Origin: Oscillospiraceae bacterium
GTDB taxonomy: Bacteria; Bacillota; Clostridia; Lachnospirales; Lachnospiraceae
Direction of reading: 5' to 3'
DNA length: 64,000 nucleotides
NCBI GenBank assembly: GCA_021771715.1
Contig: JAETOO010000012.1
Coordinates: 54,384 to 118,383 of the forward strand
The notes under the pieces were generated by a model. The model saw nothing but the letters and a program-made list of their open reading frames with translations, was not told the origin of the DNA and searched no databases. The position numbers were made by a program, and so were the translations under genes. This document shows, one piece after another, positions 45,816-55,143 of the stretch. The first letter of the stretch is position 1; each line of letters opens with the position of its first letter.

Positions 45816-47873
45816 TTACAGACTGATTTGTCCGTTTTGCCGAAGCAGCAGACGCTCATATTTTTTCTTCAGCGCCTGGTGTCCCGGCGCCAGAAGCTTC
45901 GGATCCTCCTTAAGGAGCGTGCCGACCGCCTCGTTTGCCTGCTGCAGCGTGTCGGCATCCGTGTAGATGTCCGCGAGCGCGAAGTCCAGCAGGCCGCTCT
46001 GGCGCACGCCGAAGAGATCGCCCGGCCCGCGCAGCTGCATGTCCCGGTTGGCAATCTCGAAGCCGTCGTTCGACTTGCAGAGGATGTCGAGCCGCTCCCG
46101 GATCTGCTTTCCGTCATTCGTGTGCATGAAGATGCAGTATGACTGCGCGTCCCCGCGCCCGACGCGCCCGCGCAGCTGATGCAGCTGGGCGAGTCCGAAC
46201 CGCTCTGAATTTTCAATCAGCATCACCGTGGCGTTCGGCACGTTGACTCCGACCTCGATCACCGTCGTCGAGACCAGCACCTGGATCTCGTTCGCGAGAA
46301 AGCGCTCCATGATCTCATTCTTTTCCCGCGGCTTCATCTTGCCGTGCAGGTACTCGATCGAGAAGGACAGCGGCAGCTCGCCGCGCAGCGCTTCTGTGTA
46401 GGCGATCACATTCTCGGCGTCGATCGCCTCGCTCTCCTCCACCATCGGGCAGATCACGTACGCCTGGTGCCCGGCCTCGACCTCCTTTCGGATAAATTCA
46501 TACGCCTTTTTGCGGAATCCCGTGTTCACGACGCAGTTCTTGATCGGAAGACGGTTCGCGGGCATTTCGTTGATCACCGAGATGTCGAGGTCGCCGTACA
46601 GGATCACGGCGAGCGTCCTGGGGATCGGGGTCGCACTCATGACGATCGTGTGCGGCAGCTCGCCCTTCTGGGAGAGCGTCTCCCTCTGCCGCACGCCGAA
46701 GCGGTGCTGCTCATCGGTGATCACAAGCGCAAGGCTGTGGTAGACGACCTTCTCCTGGATCAGCGCGTGCGTCCCGATGACCACCGACGCCTCGCCGGAC
46801 TCGATCAGCGCGTACGCCTCCCGCTTCTGCTTTGCCGTCATGGAGCCGGTCAGAAGCACCGCGCCAAACGGGAACCCATTTTGCTCCATCAGCGCCGTGA
46901 AAGCGGCAAAGTGCTGGCGCGCCAACACCTCCGTGGGCGCCATCAGAGCGCTCTGCAGCCCGTTTGCCGCCACCTGGACCATCGCCAGAAAGGAGACGAT
47001 CGTCTTGCCGGAGCCGACATCTCCCTGGATCAGCCGCGCCATCACCGAGTGCCCGGTAAGCTCCTGCCCGATCGCGCGCCACACGCGCTGCTGTGCGCCT
47101 GTCAGCTTGTAGGGAAGGCTCCCGAGCAGCTGTTCCGGCTCCGGGCGTTCACAGATGGCAAAGCGGTTCTCGGCCTTCTCGCGCACCTCCTTGAGTCCGC
47201 GCAGCTGCAGCAGGAAGTAGAAGAACTCGTCAAACACCAGCCTCCTGCGCGCGGCCTGCAGCGACTGCTCATCCCTGGGGAAATGGATCTGCTCGATGGA
47301 AAAATTGTACTCCGCAAGGCTGTAGCGCGCACGGATCTCCTCCGGCAGCGCGTCCGACAGCAGCTGCTTATCGCTCAGCACCTGCCTCACGGCCTTGCTG
47401 ATCATCTGGCTCGTCATCCCCTTTACGAGCGTGTACACAGGGACCATTGTCCCGAGCAGCCCCTGATACTGCTCCACGCGGAAGACGGATGGCTGCTCCA
47501 TCGTGATTCGCGCGCCCTTGGCCCGGATGCGGCCGCGGAAAATGTACGGGACGCCGCTTTTTAAGGAGTTGCGCAGATACGGCATGTTGAACCACGACAG
47601 CTGCAGACTCTCCAGCCCGTCGCTCACGATCCCGGTCGAGATCGAGAGCCCGCGGATGTACCGCGTCTCCAGCGGCCCCAACAGCCGCCCGCACACGGAC
47701 ACAAAGTCGCCCTCCCGGACTGCCGCGACCGCGACAGGCTCCTCGTACCGCTCGTACGTGCGCGGATAGTAGCCGATCAGCTCCTCCAGCGTCGAAATCC
47801 CCGCCTTCTCAAACAGCGCGCATGTTTTGCTGCCGATCCCCTTCAGGGTATCCAGTGATGCATTCAGATCCAT
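45816..47873 (-). CDS. recG: ATP-dependent DNA helicase RecG
   Basis: RLIQGDVGSGKTIVSFLAMVQVAANGLQSALMAPTEVLARQHF...VITDEQHRFGVRQR...VLVSTTVIEVGVNVPNATVMLIENSERFGLAQLHQLRGRVGRG. Confidence 0.97.
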   Translation of the reverse strand: MDLNASLDTLKGIGSKTCALFEKAGISTLEELIGYYPRTYERYEEPVAVAAVREGDFVSVCGRLLGPLETRYIRGLSISTGIVSDGLESLQLSWFNMPYLRNSLKSGVPYIFRGRIRAKGARITMEQPSVFRVEQYQGLLGTMVPVYTLVKGMTSQMISKAVRQVLSDKQLLSDALPEEIRARYSLAEYNFSIEQIHFPRDEQSLQAARRRLVFDEFFYFLLQLRGLKEVREKAENRFAICERPEPEQLLGSLPYKLTGAQQRVWRAIGQELTGHSVMARLIQGDVGSGKTIVSFLAMVQVAANGLQSALMAPTEVLARQHFAAFTALMEQNGFPFGAVLLTGSMTAKQKREAYALIESGEASVVIGTHALIQEKVVYHSLALVITDEQHRFGVRQRETLSQKGELPHTIVMSATPIPRTLAVILYGDLDISVINEMPANRLPIKNCVVNTGFRKKAYEFIRKEVEAGHQAYVICPMVEESEAIDAENVIAYTEALRGELPLSFSIEYLHGKMKPREKNEIMERFLANEIQVLVSTTVIEVGVNVPNATVMLIENSERFGLAQLHQLRGRVGRGDAQSYCIFMHTNDGKQIRERLDILCKSNDGFEIANRDMQLRGPGDLFGVRQSGLLDFALADIYTDADTLQQANEAVGTLLKEDPKLLAPGHQALKKKYERLLLRQNGQISL

Positions 47874-47898
47874 AGTTCCTGCTTCCTCCGCCATAAAA

Positions 47899-47944
47899 AA
47901 GCGGGCGCTGCAAATGTGGTTTGGACACGCTTGCAGCCCCGCCT
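47899..47944 (-). terminator. terminator between yloV-like and recG
   Basis: GCGGGCGCTGCAA (47901-47913) / TTGCAGCCCCGCC; T6 on the minus strand. Confidence 0.7.
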
Positions 47945-47974
47945 TAACGTTCTGTGTTTCCTTACAGCCAGGCT

Positions 47975-49690
47975 TTACTCCACGCTGACAATGTAGTAGT
48001 AGATCGGCTGGCCGCCGTAGTTCAGCTCCACGTCGCACTCCGGATACTGCTCTTCCACCTTGGTGCGGAGCGCGGTTGCCTCCTCCTCGTTCATATCCTC
48101 GCCGTAGTAGATGCTGATCAGCTCAGCCTCGTCCGTCATCATCTCGCGAATCGTCTCGAGCGCGACCGGGTCAACCTCCTTGCCGACGGCCAGAATTGCG
48201 TGGTCGCCGACTCCCATGATATCCCCTGCCTGGATGGTCTTGTCGTCGATGTGCGTGTCACGGACCGCGTACGTCAGCTGGCCGGTCCGCACGCGGCTGA
48301 TCTCCTCGGTCATCGCCTCCGCATTTTCCTCGGGCGTCTTCTCCGGGACGTAATTGATCACCGCCGTGATCCCCTGCGGGATCGTCTTCGTCGGAATCAC
48401 GATAATCTGCTTGTCCTCGGTCAGATCGCGCGCCTGGTTCGCCGCCATAATGATGTTCTTATTGTTCGGGAGGATGAAGATCGTGTCTGCGTTCACCTGG
48501 TCGATCGCATTGAGCATATCCTCCGTCGACGGGTTCATCGTCTGCCCGCCCTCGATCAGATAGTCGACGCCGAGATCGTGGAAAATCTCTTTGATTCCCT
48601 CGCCGATCGACACGGAGATGAAGCCGACCGGCTTGTGCTCCTTAGGCTGCTGCGCCTCCTTTGCCGCCTTCTCCTCGGCCGCCTTGCGCTCTGCCTCCTT
48701 CTTCTCGGACTCCTTGAAGAGCTTCTCCTGGTGCTCCTCGCGCATATTGTCGATCTTCATGCGGGTCAGGGATCCGTACGTCAGTGCGCGCTGGATCGCA
48801 AGTCCCGGGTCGTTCGTGTGGACGTGCACCTTGACGATCCCATCGTCCGACACGACGACGATCGAGTCCCCGATCGACTCCAGGTACGCTTTGAACTCCA
48901 GCTCGGTCTCCTCGGTGTACTCCTTCTCGAGCAGGATGATAAACTCGGTGCAGTAGCCGTAGCGGATCTCCGCCGGCGCCTGTGCCTGTGTATCCGCCGC
49001 CGGGGCCTCCCCGGTCTGGGCTGCGTCGAGGCTGTAGTCAACCTCCTTGCCGAGAAACGCGTCGTACGCGCCCTTCAGTACCTGCAGCAAGCCCTCTCCG
49101 CCGGAATCCACGACGCCTGCCTCCTTGAGCACCGGAAGCATCTCCGGCGTCTGGTCCAGGACCTCCTCGCTGCGGCGAACGATCTCCCCGAGCATCGCCT
49201 CCAGCTCGATATCCGGATTCTCCTCCAGAAGCTCAACCGCACGGTCTGCCGCGCCGCGCGCCACTGTCAGAATTGTGCCCTCCTTCGGCTTCATGACCGC
49301 CTTGTACGCGGTCTCGACTGCCTTCTGGAATGCGGAGGCGAGCGTGGCGGTGTCGACCTCCTGCTCACTCTTGATCACCTTTGTAAATCCGCGCAGCAGC
49401 TGGGAGAGGATCACGCCGGAATTTCCCCGCGCGCCGCGCAACGATCCGGAGGAGACCGCCTTCGCGAAGGTCTCCATCGTCACCTGCTCCATCGCAGCGA
49501 CTTCTTTCGCAGCCGACATAATCGTCAGCGTCATATTGGTACCCGTATCCCCGTCCGGAACGGGAAATACGTTCAGTTCATTGATCCACTCTTTTTTTGC
49601 TTCCAGATTCTTTGCGCCGGAGAGAAACATTTTCGCCATCAGGGACGCATCAATCGTTGTTGTATTCACTGGTACATCCTCCTTAATCAA
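47975..49690 (-). CDS. DAK2/DegV-fold fatty-acid-kinase-like protein (YloV/FakA family)
   Basis: DASLMAKMFLSGAKNLEAKKEWINELNVFPVPDGDTGTNMTLTIMSA...SLRGARGNSGVILSQLLRGF. Confidence 0.94.
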   Translation of the reverse strand: MIKEDVPVNTTTIDASLMAKMFLSGAKNLEAKKEWINELNVFPVPDGDTGTNMTLTIMSAAKEVAAMEQVTMETFAKAVSSGSLRGARGNSGVILSQLLRGFTKVIKSEQEVDTATLASAFQKAVETAYKAVMKPKEGTILTVARGAADRAVELLEENPDIELEAMLGEIVRRSEEVLDQTPEMLPVLKEAGVVDSGGEGLLQVLKGAYDAFLGKEVDYSLDAAQTGEAPAADTQAQAPAEIRYGYCTEFIILLEKEYTEETELEFKAYLESIGDSIVVVSDDGIVKVHVHTNDPGLAIQRALTYGSLTRMKIDNMREEHQEKLFKESEKKEAERKAAEEKAAKEAQQPKEHKPVGFISVSIGEGIKEIFHDLGVDYLIEGGQTMNPSTEDMLNAIDQVNADTIFILPNNKNIIMAANQARDLTEDKQIIVIPTKTIPQGITAVINYVPEKTPEENAEAMTEEISRVRTGQLTYAVRDTHIDDKTIQAGDIMGVGDHAILAVGKEVDPVALETIREMMTDEAELISIYYGEDMNEEEATALRTKVEEQYPECDVELNYGGQPIYYYIVSVE

Positions 49691-50039
49691 TCACCCGTAC
49701 GCCCTCGACGTACATATTGATTTTTTCTACTTCCATCCCGGTAAACTCCTCCACGCGGTACTTTACATTGCCGAACAGGTTGTCCGCAACCGCAGAGATG
49801 CTCACACCGTAGGATACGATGACATGAAAATCAATCGTGATTTTATTCTCCTCTATCTTTACATTGAGGCCACGCTCGAGACTGTCCCTCTTGAGGAGAC
49901 GCACCAGACCGTCCTTCATGCTGACAATCGCCATACCGACAATACCGAAGCACTCGACTGCCACGCTGCCGGCATACGTTGCAATTACGTTCGGATCAAT
50001 TACGATCGAGCCAAGCTCGTTACTCATACGTCCTTTCAT
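49683..50039 (-). CDS. Asp23/Gls24-family envelope stress protein (YloU-like)
   Basis: SNELGSIVIDPNVIATYAGSVAVECFGIVGMA...IDFHVIVSYGVSISAVADNLFGNVKYRVEEFTGMEV; 8-nt overlap with the yloV-like start. Confidence 0.92.
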   Translation of the reverse strand: MKGRMSNELGSIVIDPNVIATYAGSVAVECFGIVGMAIVSMKDGLVRLLKRDSLERGLNVKIEENKITIDFHVIVSYGVSISAVADNLFGNVKYRVEEFTGMEVEKINMYVEGVRVID

Positions 50040-50182
50040 AAAAAGAAACCTCCATCTTAACTCATTTCTGAGTTTTCTGTTCCAAAAAGTCATGAACCCA
50101 CCTGATATTGTACCAGAAATCCCTGTAAATGCAAAGCAATATTTACCTGTTTTAAAAATTTTCCTGAATCGCAAAATTTCTC

Positions 50183-50211
50183 TTGCAAAATAATGTTGTA
50201 TCTGGTAGAAT
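50183..50211 (+). promoter_or_regulatory. sigma-A promoter of rpmB
   Basis: TTGCAA - 17 nt - TAGAAT. Confidence 0.7.
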
Positions 50212-50273
50212 ATTTTTGCTGTGAGTCTGCAAGTGTATTTTGTGGGCTTAATACATGTCAAGGAGGTGTTATC

Positions 50274-50462
50274 ATGGCGAAGTGTGCTATTTGTGATAAA
50301 GCTGTTCATTTCGGAAACAACGTAAGCCATTCACACAGAAGAAGCAACAAGATCTGGAAGTCCAACATCCAGCATGTCAAAGTAAAGACAGGAAATGGAG
50401 CTGCAAAGAGAATGTACGTTTGTACTTCTTGCCTCAGATCCGGAAAAGTGGAAAGAGCTTAA
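50274..50462 (+). CDS. rpmB: 50S ribosomal protein L28
   Basis: MAKCAICDKAVHFGNNVSHSHRRSNKIWKSNIQHVKVKTGNGAAKRMYVCTSCLRSGKVERA. Confidence 0.97.
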   Translation: MAKCAICDKAVHFGNNVSHSHRRSNKIWKSNIQHVKVKTGNGAAKRMYVCTSCLRSGKVERA

Positions 50463-50479
50463 TCAGTCTGAAAGATAAT

Positions 50480-50517
50480 GAGACAGGTCATCGAAAGGTG
50501 CCTGTCTTTTTTCTTTC
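50480..50517 (+). terminator. terminator after rpmB
   Basis: GACAGGT...CCTGTC followed by TTTTTTCTTT. Confidence 0.75.
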
Positions 50518-50545
50518 CGGCAAAACATTTCCCATCCTCTGCGCT

Positions 50546-50683
50546 TCAGCAGCAGAACAGGTTGTAGCTGATCAGCAAAAAGAGCAGGATCAGGACGACA
50601 CACCAGAAGATGTCCGAGATGATCAGGCCGATCAGAATGCCGATGGAGATGCAGAACAGGGTGTAGCCGATCAGTTTGCGCAT
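50546..50683 (-). CDS. 45-aa hydrophobic small membrane protein (absent from the supplied ORF track)
   Basis: Hand translation MRKLIGYTLFCISIGILIGLIISDIFWCVVLILLFLLISYNLFCC*, two TM segments. Confidence 0.6.
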   Translation of the reverse strand: MRKLIGYTLFCISIGILIGLIISDIFWCVVLILLFLLISYNLFCC

Positions 50684-50777
50684 GGGGATCCTGCCGGGGC
50701 TTTTCTATAATGTATGCAGGCAGAGGCCGGATGATTCCGCACCTCTGCCCTGCATATCCTGCGCACAGCGCGTGAGA

Positions 50778-51185
50778 TCAGAATGTCTCCTCCTCGTTGG
50801 CCGCACTGTGAATCGCCTCGTCGACTTCCGGGTCCGGGGCATCCTTCTTCGCGGACGAGCCCGGGACGAATTTGTTCACAAAGTCGGGCACCATGTCGAG
50901 GATCTTGGTGACGCTGTCCTGATTCTTGACGTTGACCAGTTTCGTCGTCCCGTCGCGGATCACGAGCACGGCACTTGGCGAGATCTTGCCTCCCATGCCG
51001 CCGCCTCCGTTGTTCTTCTTGTCCTCGGACTTTGCAGAGGCCGCCACCCCGAAGGAGACGTCGACCAGCGGAAGGATGATCGTATCTCCCACCGTAATCG
51101 CATCGCCCACCACCGTCTTGGTCGTGATAAAATTCTCCATTCCTCTGAATAAGGATTCTACCGTGTTCTGAAAATTATCTGCCAT
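50778..51185 (-). CDS. ytfJ: GerW/YtfJ-family sporulation protein
   Basis: VGDAITVGDTIILPLVDVSFGVAASAKSEDKKNNGGGGMGGKISPSAVLVIRDG. Confidence 0.92.
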   Translation of the reverse strand: MADNFQNTVESLFRGMENFITTKTVVGDAITVGDTIILPLVDVSFGVAASAKSEDKKNNGGGGMGGKISPSAVLVIRDGTTKLVNVKNQDSVTKILDMVPDFVNKFVPGSSAKKDAPDPEVDEAIHSAANEEETF

Positions 51186-52503
51186 CGCGTGAATCTCCTT
51201 TCTCTCTGACCTTTCGGATCAATCGCCTCAGTTTCTTATTTCGAAACAGCCGCCACCCGGTGCGCAGCAAGTGGATCGCCCGGATGTGTCCCGCAGCCGT
51301 TATCTCACCTTCCAGTACCGCCTCATTAAAATCCGGCTCCACAGCCAGCTCTGACGACGCGGGGAGCAGCAGATAGAGTACCCCCGCAAGCTTTCCGGTC
51401 GCCGCAGGGTCCCCCGTGCCAAACCGCAGACTGCCCCGGATCCGCCGCGGCCGGTAATGCCGCAGCAGTCCAAACAGTTCCCCCTTCAGCTCCAGAAGCA
51501 GCTCCTTCGCCGCATAGTCCTCGAGGAACTGCAGCAGCTCCTCAAACCGCTCCAGCAGCGCCGCGATCCGTCCCGGAATCGCCGCAGCTTTCCCGGCCAG
51601 CGCCTCAGCCTTCCCCGCCAGCGCCGAGACAGAGCGAACCAGACCGCGCAGCCGCTCCTTACTATCGCACAATGTCTTTTTGATTGTACCACAACAGGCG
51701 CGGATTTTATACCAGAGAATTCGGATTTTTTCTGCGAGGCTGCGCTTTTCGGGGGCGGTGTCGGAGTGTACTGATTCCTGCTCTTCCTCCTGCAGGATCG
51801 TCTCCGCACGGTCATTCTGCGCTATTTCCGCACCGCATTGCTCTTGCTGCCCTTGTTGCTCTTGTTGGTCTGGATCTGTGCGGTTGTCCTGCGCTGCCTC
51901 TTCTACACCTTCCAGCCTCAGCAGCTGCTCTGGCCCCGGCCTATCTTCCGGCTCCGCTGATCCCTGCTTTTCCTCCTGCAGCCTTGTCTCCGCACGGCCA
52001 TTCTGCACTATTTCCGCACCGCATTGTTCTTGTTGCTCTGGATCTGTGCGGTCGTCCTGCGTGATTTCTCTTTCGCGCTGTGCATCCTCTTGCTGTTCTC
52101 GCTCTGTGCGGTCGCTCTCCACTGTTTCCTCTTGTTCTGTTTTCTGCTGCTCCGGCTCCGGGTGTCCGCTTTCCTGCGGTTTCCTGCGTCTCCCCTTCGC
52201 GCGCCGCTTTCTCCCGCTTGCGCCTGCCAGCAGCCGCTTCAGCGACGACAGCGAGATCCCGAAGATCCGGATCTCCATCTGCGCCCGGCGCGTCGCGCCG
52301 TCGATTCCCAACCGCACGCTGATCAGTCTCAGCAGCCAGGATACCTGCAGCCCTGCCGAGAGCTCCTGCTCGTTCTTCACCGCATGCCCTCTGTACCGCA
52401 CCGGCACGAACACGACTGCCAGAACGACCAGCAGAAGCAGCAGCAAAAGTGCCGCGAGGAGAATCCCTGTAAGTTTTAGTATGCCCAGAATGATGTGCAG
52501 CAT
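51175..52503 (-). CDS. DUF2953 domain-containing protein with a long Glu/Gln-rich insertion
   Basis: N-terminal TM, VPVRYRGHAVKNEQELSAGLQVSWLLRLISVRLG; C-terminal FGTGDPAATGKLAGVLYLLLP; overlaps ytfJ by 11 nt. Confidence 0.85.
   Translation of the reverse strand: MLHIILGILKLTGILLAALLLLLLLVVLAVVFVPVRYRGHAVKNEQELSAGLQVSWLLRLISVRLGIDGATRRAQMEIRIFGISLSSLKRLLAGASGRKRRAKGRRRKPQESGHPEPEQQKTEQEETVESDRTEREQQEDAQREREITQDDRTDPEQQEQCGAEIVQNGRAETRLQEEKQGSAEPEDRPGPEQLLRLEGVEEAAQDNRTDPDQQEQQGQQEQCGAEIAQNDRAETILQEEEQESVHSDTAPEKRSLAEKIRILWYKIRACCGTIKKTLCDSKERLRGLVRSVSALAGKAEALAGKAAAIPGRIAALLERFEELLQFLEDYAAKELLLELKGELFGLLRHYRPRRIRGSLRFGTGDPAATGKLAGVLYLLLPASSELAVEPDFNEAVLEGEITAAGHIRAIHLLRTGWRLFRNKKLRRLIRKVREKGDSRDGR
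51795..52110. repeat. long in-frame repeat in the DUF2953 protein (two copies, offset 168-186 nt)
   Basis: GATCTGTGCGGT at 51873 and 52041; TCTCCGCACGG at 51801 and 51987. Confidence 0.75.
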
Positions 52504-52562
52504 ATACCTCTCCCGATTTTCTCAAAAAGCGCTCCGCGATGCTTACTCGCGCCCACCGGCAA

Positions 52563-52679
52563 CTGTCGACTCGCCCGACTTTGCAAATTACTCCCGGTCG
52601 TTCGACGTCCTGTCCGACTCCGTGAAATGCTCCCGGACATTCGTCGACTCATCTGACTTCGCGAAATACTCCCGGACAT
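52563..52679. repeat. 39-bp tandem repeat x3 crossing the stop codon of the upstream minus-strand gene
   Basis: Units 52563-52601, 52602-52640, 52641-52679; protein NVREYFAKSDEST/NVREHFTESDRTS/NDRE*. Confidence 0.9.
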
Positions 52680-52962
52680 TTGCTGTCCCGGTCTGCCGGT
52701 ACACGTCGCCGACGATCTGCTCAACCAGCCGCTTCGCCTCCCGCATTCCGACGGCGGCCCCGACGATCAGCGTCTCGCCCTTTCGCGCTGCCTGCCTCCT
52801 GTAATTGCCTGGCGAGAGGATCTCGAGCTGATTCTCCTTCGTCGCCGGCAGCGTGATCAGCAGCAGAAACGGCCAGCCGCTCTCCTCCTCGAGCTTTCGC
52901 ATAATACGCTCCCTGCTTTTTTCTGCAGTTTTCCCAAAATACGGATTTCGATACCAAATCAT
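52588..52962 (-). CDS. conserved hypothetical protein with repeat tail
   Basis: MIWYRNPYFGKTAEKSRERIMRKLEEESGWPFLLLITLPATKENQLEILSPGNYRRQAARKGETLIVGAAVGMREAKRLVEQIVGDVY. Confidence 0.7.
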   Translation of the reverse strand: MIWYRNPYFGKTAEKSRERIMRKLEEESGWPFLLLITLPATKENQLEILSPGNYRRQAARKGETLIVGAAVGMREAKRLVEQIVGDVYRQTGTANVREYFAKSDESTNVREHFTESDRTSNDRE

Positions 52963-53032
52963 GGAAACTTCCTCTCAGACAAATGGCCAAAATGCCGACA
53001 TTCCGCACTTACGGAATCCCGGCATCTGGTGG

Positions 53033-53485
53033 CTAAAAGTATTTTCGGTTTCCCCAAAGATTATTTTTTTTCAAATTCAGATACTCACTGTAAGCCTTCT
53101 CCAGAATCATCTTCTCATTCGAAAACTTCAGCAGATGGTATGCCTCATGAAATTTGTAATATCCCGAGTCTACAAAATACTCCTCTCGTTGTGGCTTGCT
53201 GTAATAGCTGTCCGCCATCATCAGGTACCAGTGAACATCCTTTGACACCGTATCCTCCGGGACATTGAATGTATACTGGCTCTTGCCGATATACTTGATA
53301 ATCGACGCCCGGACACCTGTCTCCTCCAGCACCTCACGGGCAGCAGTCTCCTTGAAATCCTCTCCGGCCTCCACGGTTCCCTTTGGAAGAACCCAGCCTT
53401 CATACTTGTTCTTGTAGCTCTTGTACAGGACAAGTATCTTCCCCCTGAATATCACCACACCGCCACAGCTTGTTGCTTCAATCAT
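53033..53485 (-). CDS. NUDIX hydrolase
   Basis: GWVLPKGTVEAGEDFKETAAREVLEETGVRA (Nudix box). Confidence 0.95.
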   Translation of the reverse strand: MIEATSCGGVVIFRGKILVLYKSYKNKYEGWVLPKGTVEAGEDFKETAAREVLEETGVRASIIKYIGKSQYTFNVPEDTVSKDVHWYLMMADSYYSKPQREEYFVDSGYYKFHEAYHLLKFSNEKMILEKAYSEYLNLKKNNLWGNRKYF

Positions 53486-53577
53486 TGCAAGTCCTCCTGT
53501 TCGCGCAGTGAAACTGTATCATCACTGCTGACAGTATAACTCTTTTTCCAGGTGTAAGCAAGTACCAAAATTCCCGG

Positions 53578-55143
53578 TTACTGCCGGATGCTGTAGTACG
53601 CCTGAAAAATCTCCGACGCAATCGGCACCGCCGTCTGGCTCCCGGTGCCCCCGTCCTCTGCAATGACCGCCACCACCAGGTCCGGGTCATCCACGTTGGA
53701 AAACCCGACGAACCAGGAATGCGTTCCCTCATTTCCGTTTGCCCCGTACTCGGCGGAGCCTGTCTTTCCCGCCGCCGTGTAATTGTACCAGCTAAGCGCT
53801 GTGGCCGTTCCCGTGGCCACCGTCTCCTTCATATCCTCGGTGAGCAGTCTGGCCTCCTCCGTCGTCATCAGCCGCTTGTACTTCGAGGGGCTGTTTTTGG
53901 ACACCATCGTGCCGTCGAACGCCTCGATGTGATCGATCAGATACGGCTTCATCAGGATGCCCCCGTTCGCCACCGTCGAAGTGATCAGCGCCATGTGCAG
54001 CGGAGTCACAAGCGTGTTGCCCTGCCCGATCGCAGTCGTCATCTGCTCTCCAAGGGACGAATCCTTGTCGAGCACGAACTGCGACGTGCTGTGCTGCATC
54101 GAGGCCGGGAGCGCCTTGTTGAACAGAAAGTCCTCGCAGAGCGCGTGAAACTCCTCATTGTCCAGATCCAGGCCGATCTGCGCGAACGCGGTGTTGCAGG
54201 AATGCGCAAACGCACCCTTCAGGTCCTCCTCCCCGTGCGCCGTCTGGTTGTAGCAGTTGATCGTCACATCCTCGACGGTCAGCCTGGCGTTGCAGTTGAA
54301 CTGGAACTGCGTGTACGCGTTCGGCTGCTGTCGCATGAACGCGAGCGTCGTCAGAATCTTGAACGTCGAGCCCGGAGGGTACAGCCCCTGCGTCGCGCGG
54401 TTGAGCAACACGCTGCTCGAGCTGTCTGTCACGACACTCTCCCAGATCTCCTCGATGGCGTTCGGGTCATAGTCCGGCTTGGAAACCATCGCAAGGATCT
54501 TGCCCGTCTTCGGCTCCAGCGCGACGACAGCGCCGTTGTAGCCGCCAAGTGCTTGGTACGCCGCATTCTGCAGCGTCGCGTTCAAGGTCACGACGACGGA
54601 ATCGCCCATCTGTTTTTCCTCGTCCGACTCCTTGAGCTGTGTTAGCACCGACGCGTGCGACGCGAGCAGGTCATAGTTGCTCGTCGCCTCGAGCCCGGAT
54701 TTGCCGTTCGTCGCATAGCCAATCACATGCGCAAACACATTCGCGTACGGGTACACGCGGGTCTCTGTGCCATCCTCCCCCACCCGCGTCTCCGCCAGCA
54801 CGCTGCCGTCCGCGGACAGAATCGGCCCACGGATGTACTTGTCGGTGTTGGCGTCCTGCTTGGTGTTGTAGACATTTGAATTCAGGTCGTCGGCCTTCAC
54901 CGCATTCAGATAGACGACGTACCCGATCATCAGCAGGAACAAGAACACGAAGGTGTAGGTCACGATGCCCAGCTCCGTGTTGCGCTCTTTTCCGCCCAGC
55001 GGCTCCGGCTCCTGCTCAAAGCGAACCTCGCGGACTTTTACCGGAATCTTACCGTTTCTTTTTCCACCTGCGCTTTTTCTTTCCTGTGGACCCGTACCCG
55101 TCCTCGTATCCGCCGTCGTACCGGTAATCTTCTTCCTGCCCAT
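53578..55143 (-). CDS. penicillin-binding protein (class B-type transpeptidase)
   Basis: GPILSADGSVLAET; LLNRATQGLYPPGSTFKILTTLAF (SxxK), HSCNTAF (SxN), AAGKTGSAEYGAN (KTG); SD GGAGG before ATG 55143. Confidence 0.92.
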   Translation of the reverse strand: MGRKKITGTTADTRTGTGPQERKSAGGKRNGKIPVKVREVRFEQEPEPLGGKERNTELGIVTYTFVFLFLLMIGYVVYLNAVKADDLNSNVYNTKQDANTDKYIRGPILSADGSVLAETRVGEDGTETRVYPYANVFAHVIGYATNGKSGLEATSNYDLLASHASVLTQLKESDEEKQMGDSVVVTLNATLQNAAYQALGGYNGAVVALEPKTGKILAMVSKPDYDPNAIEEIWESVVTDSSSSVLLNRATQGLYPPGSTFKILTTLAFMRQQPNAYTQFQFNCNARLTVEDVTINCYNQTAHGEEDLKGAFAHSCNTAFAQIGLDLDNEEFHALCEDFLFNKALPASMQHSTSQFVLDKDSSLGEQMTTAIGQGNTLVTPLHMALITSTVANGGILMKPYLIDHIEAFDGTMVSKNSPSKYKRLMTTEEARLLTEDMKETVATGTATALSWYNYTAAGKTGSAEYGANGNEGTHSWFVGFSNVDDPDLVVAVIAEDGGTGSQTAVPIASEIFQAYYSIRQ

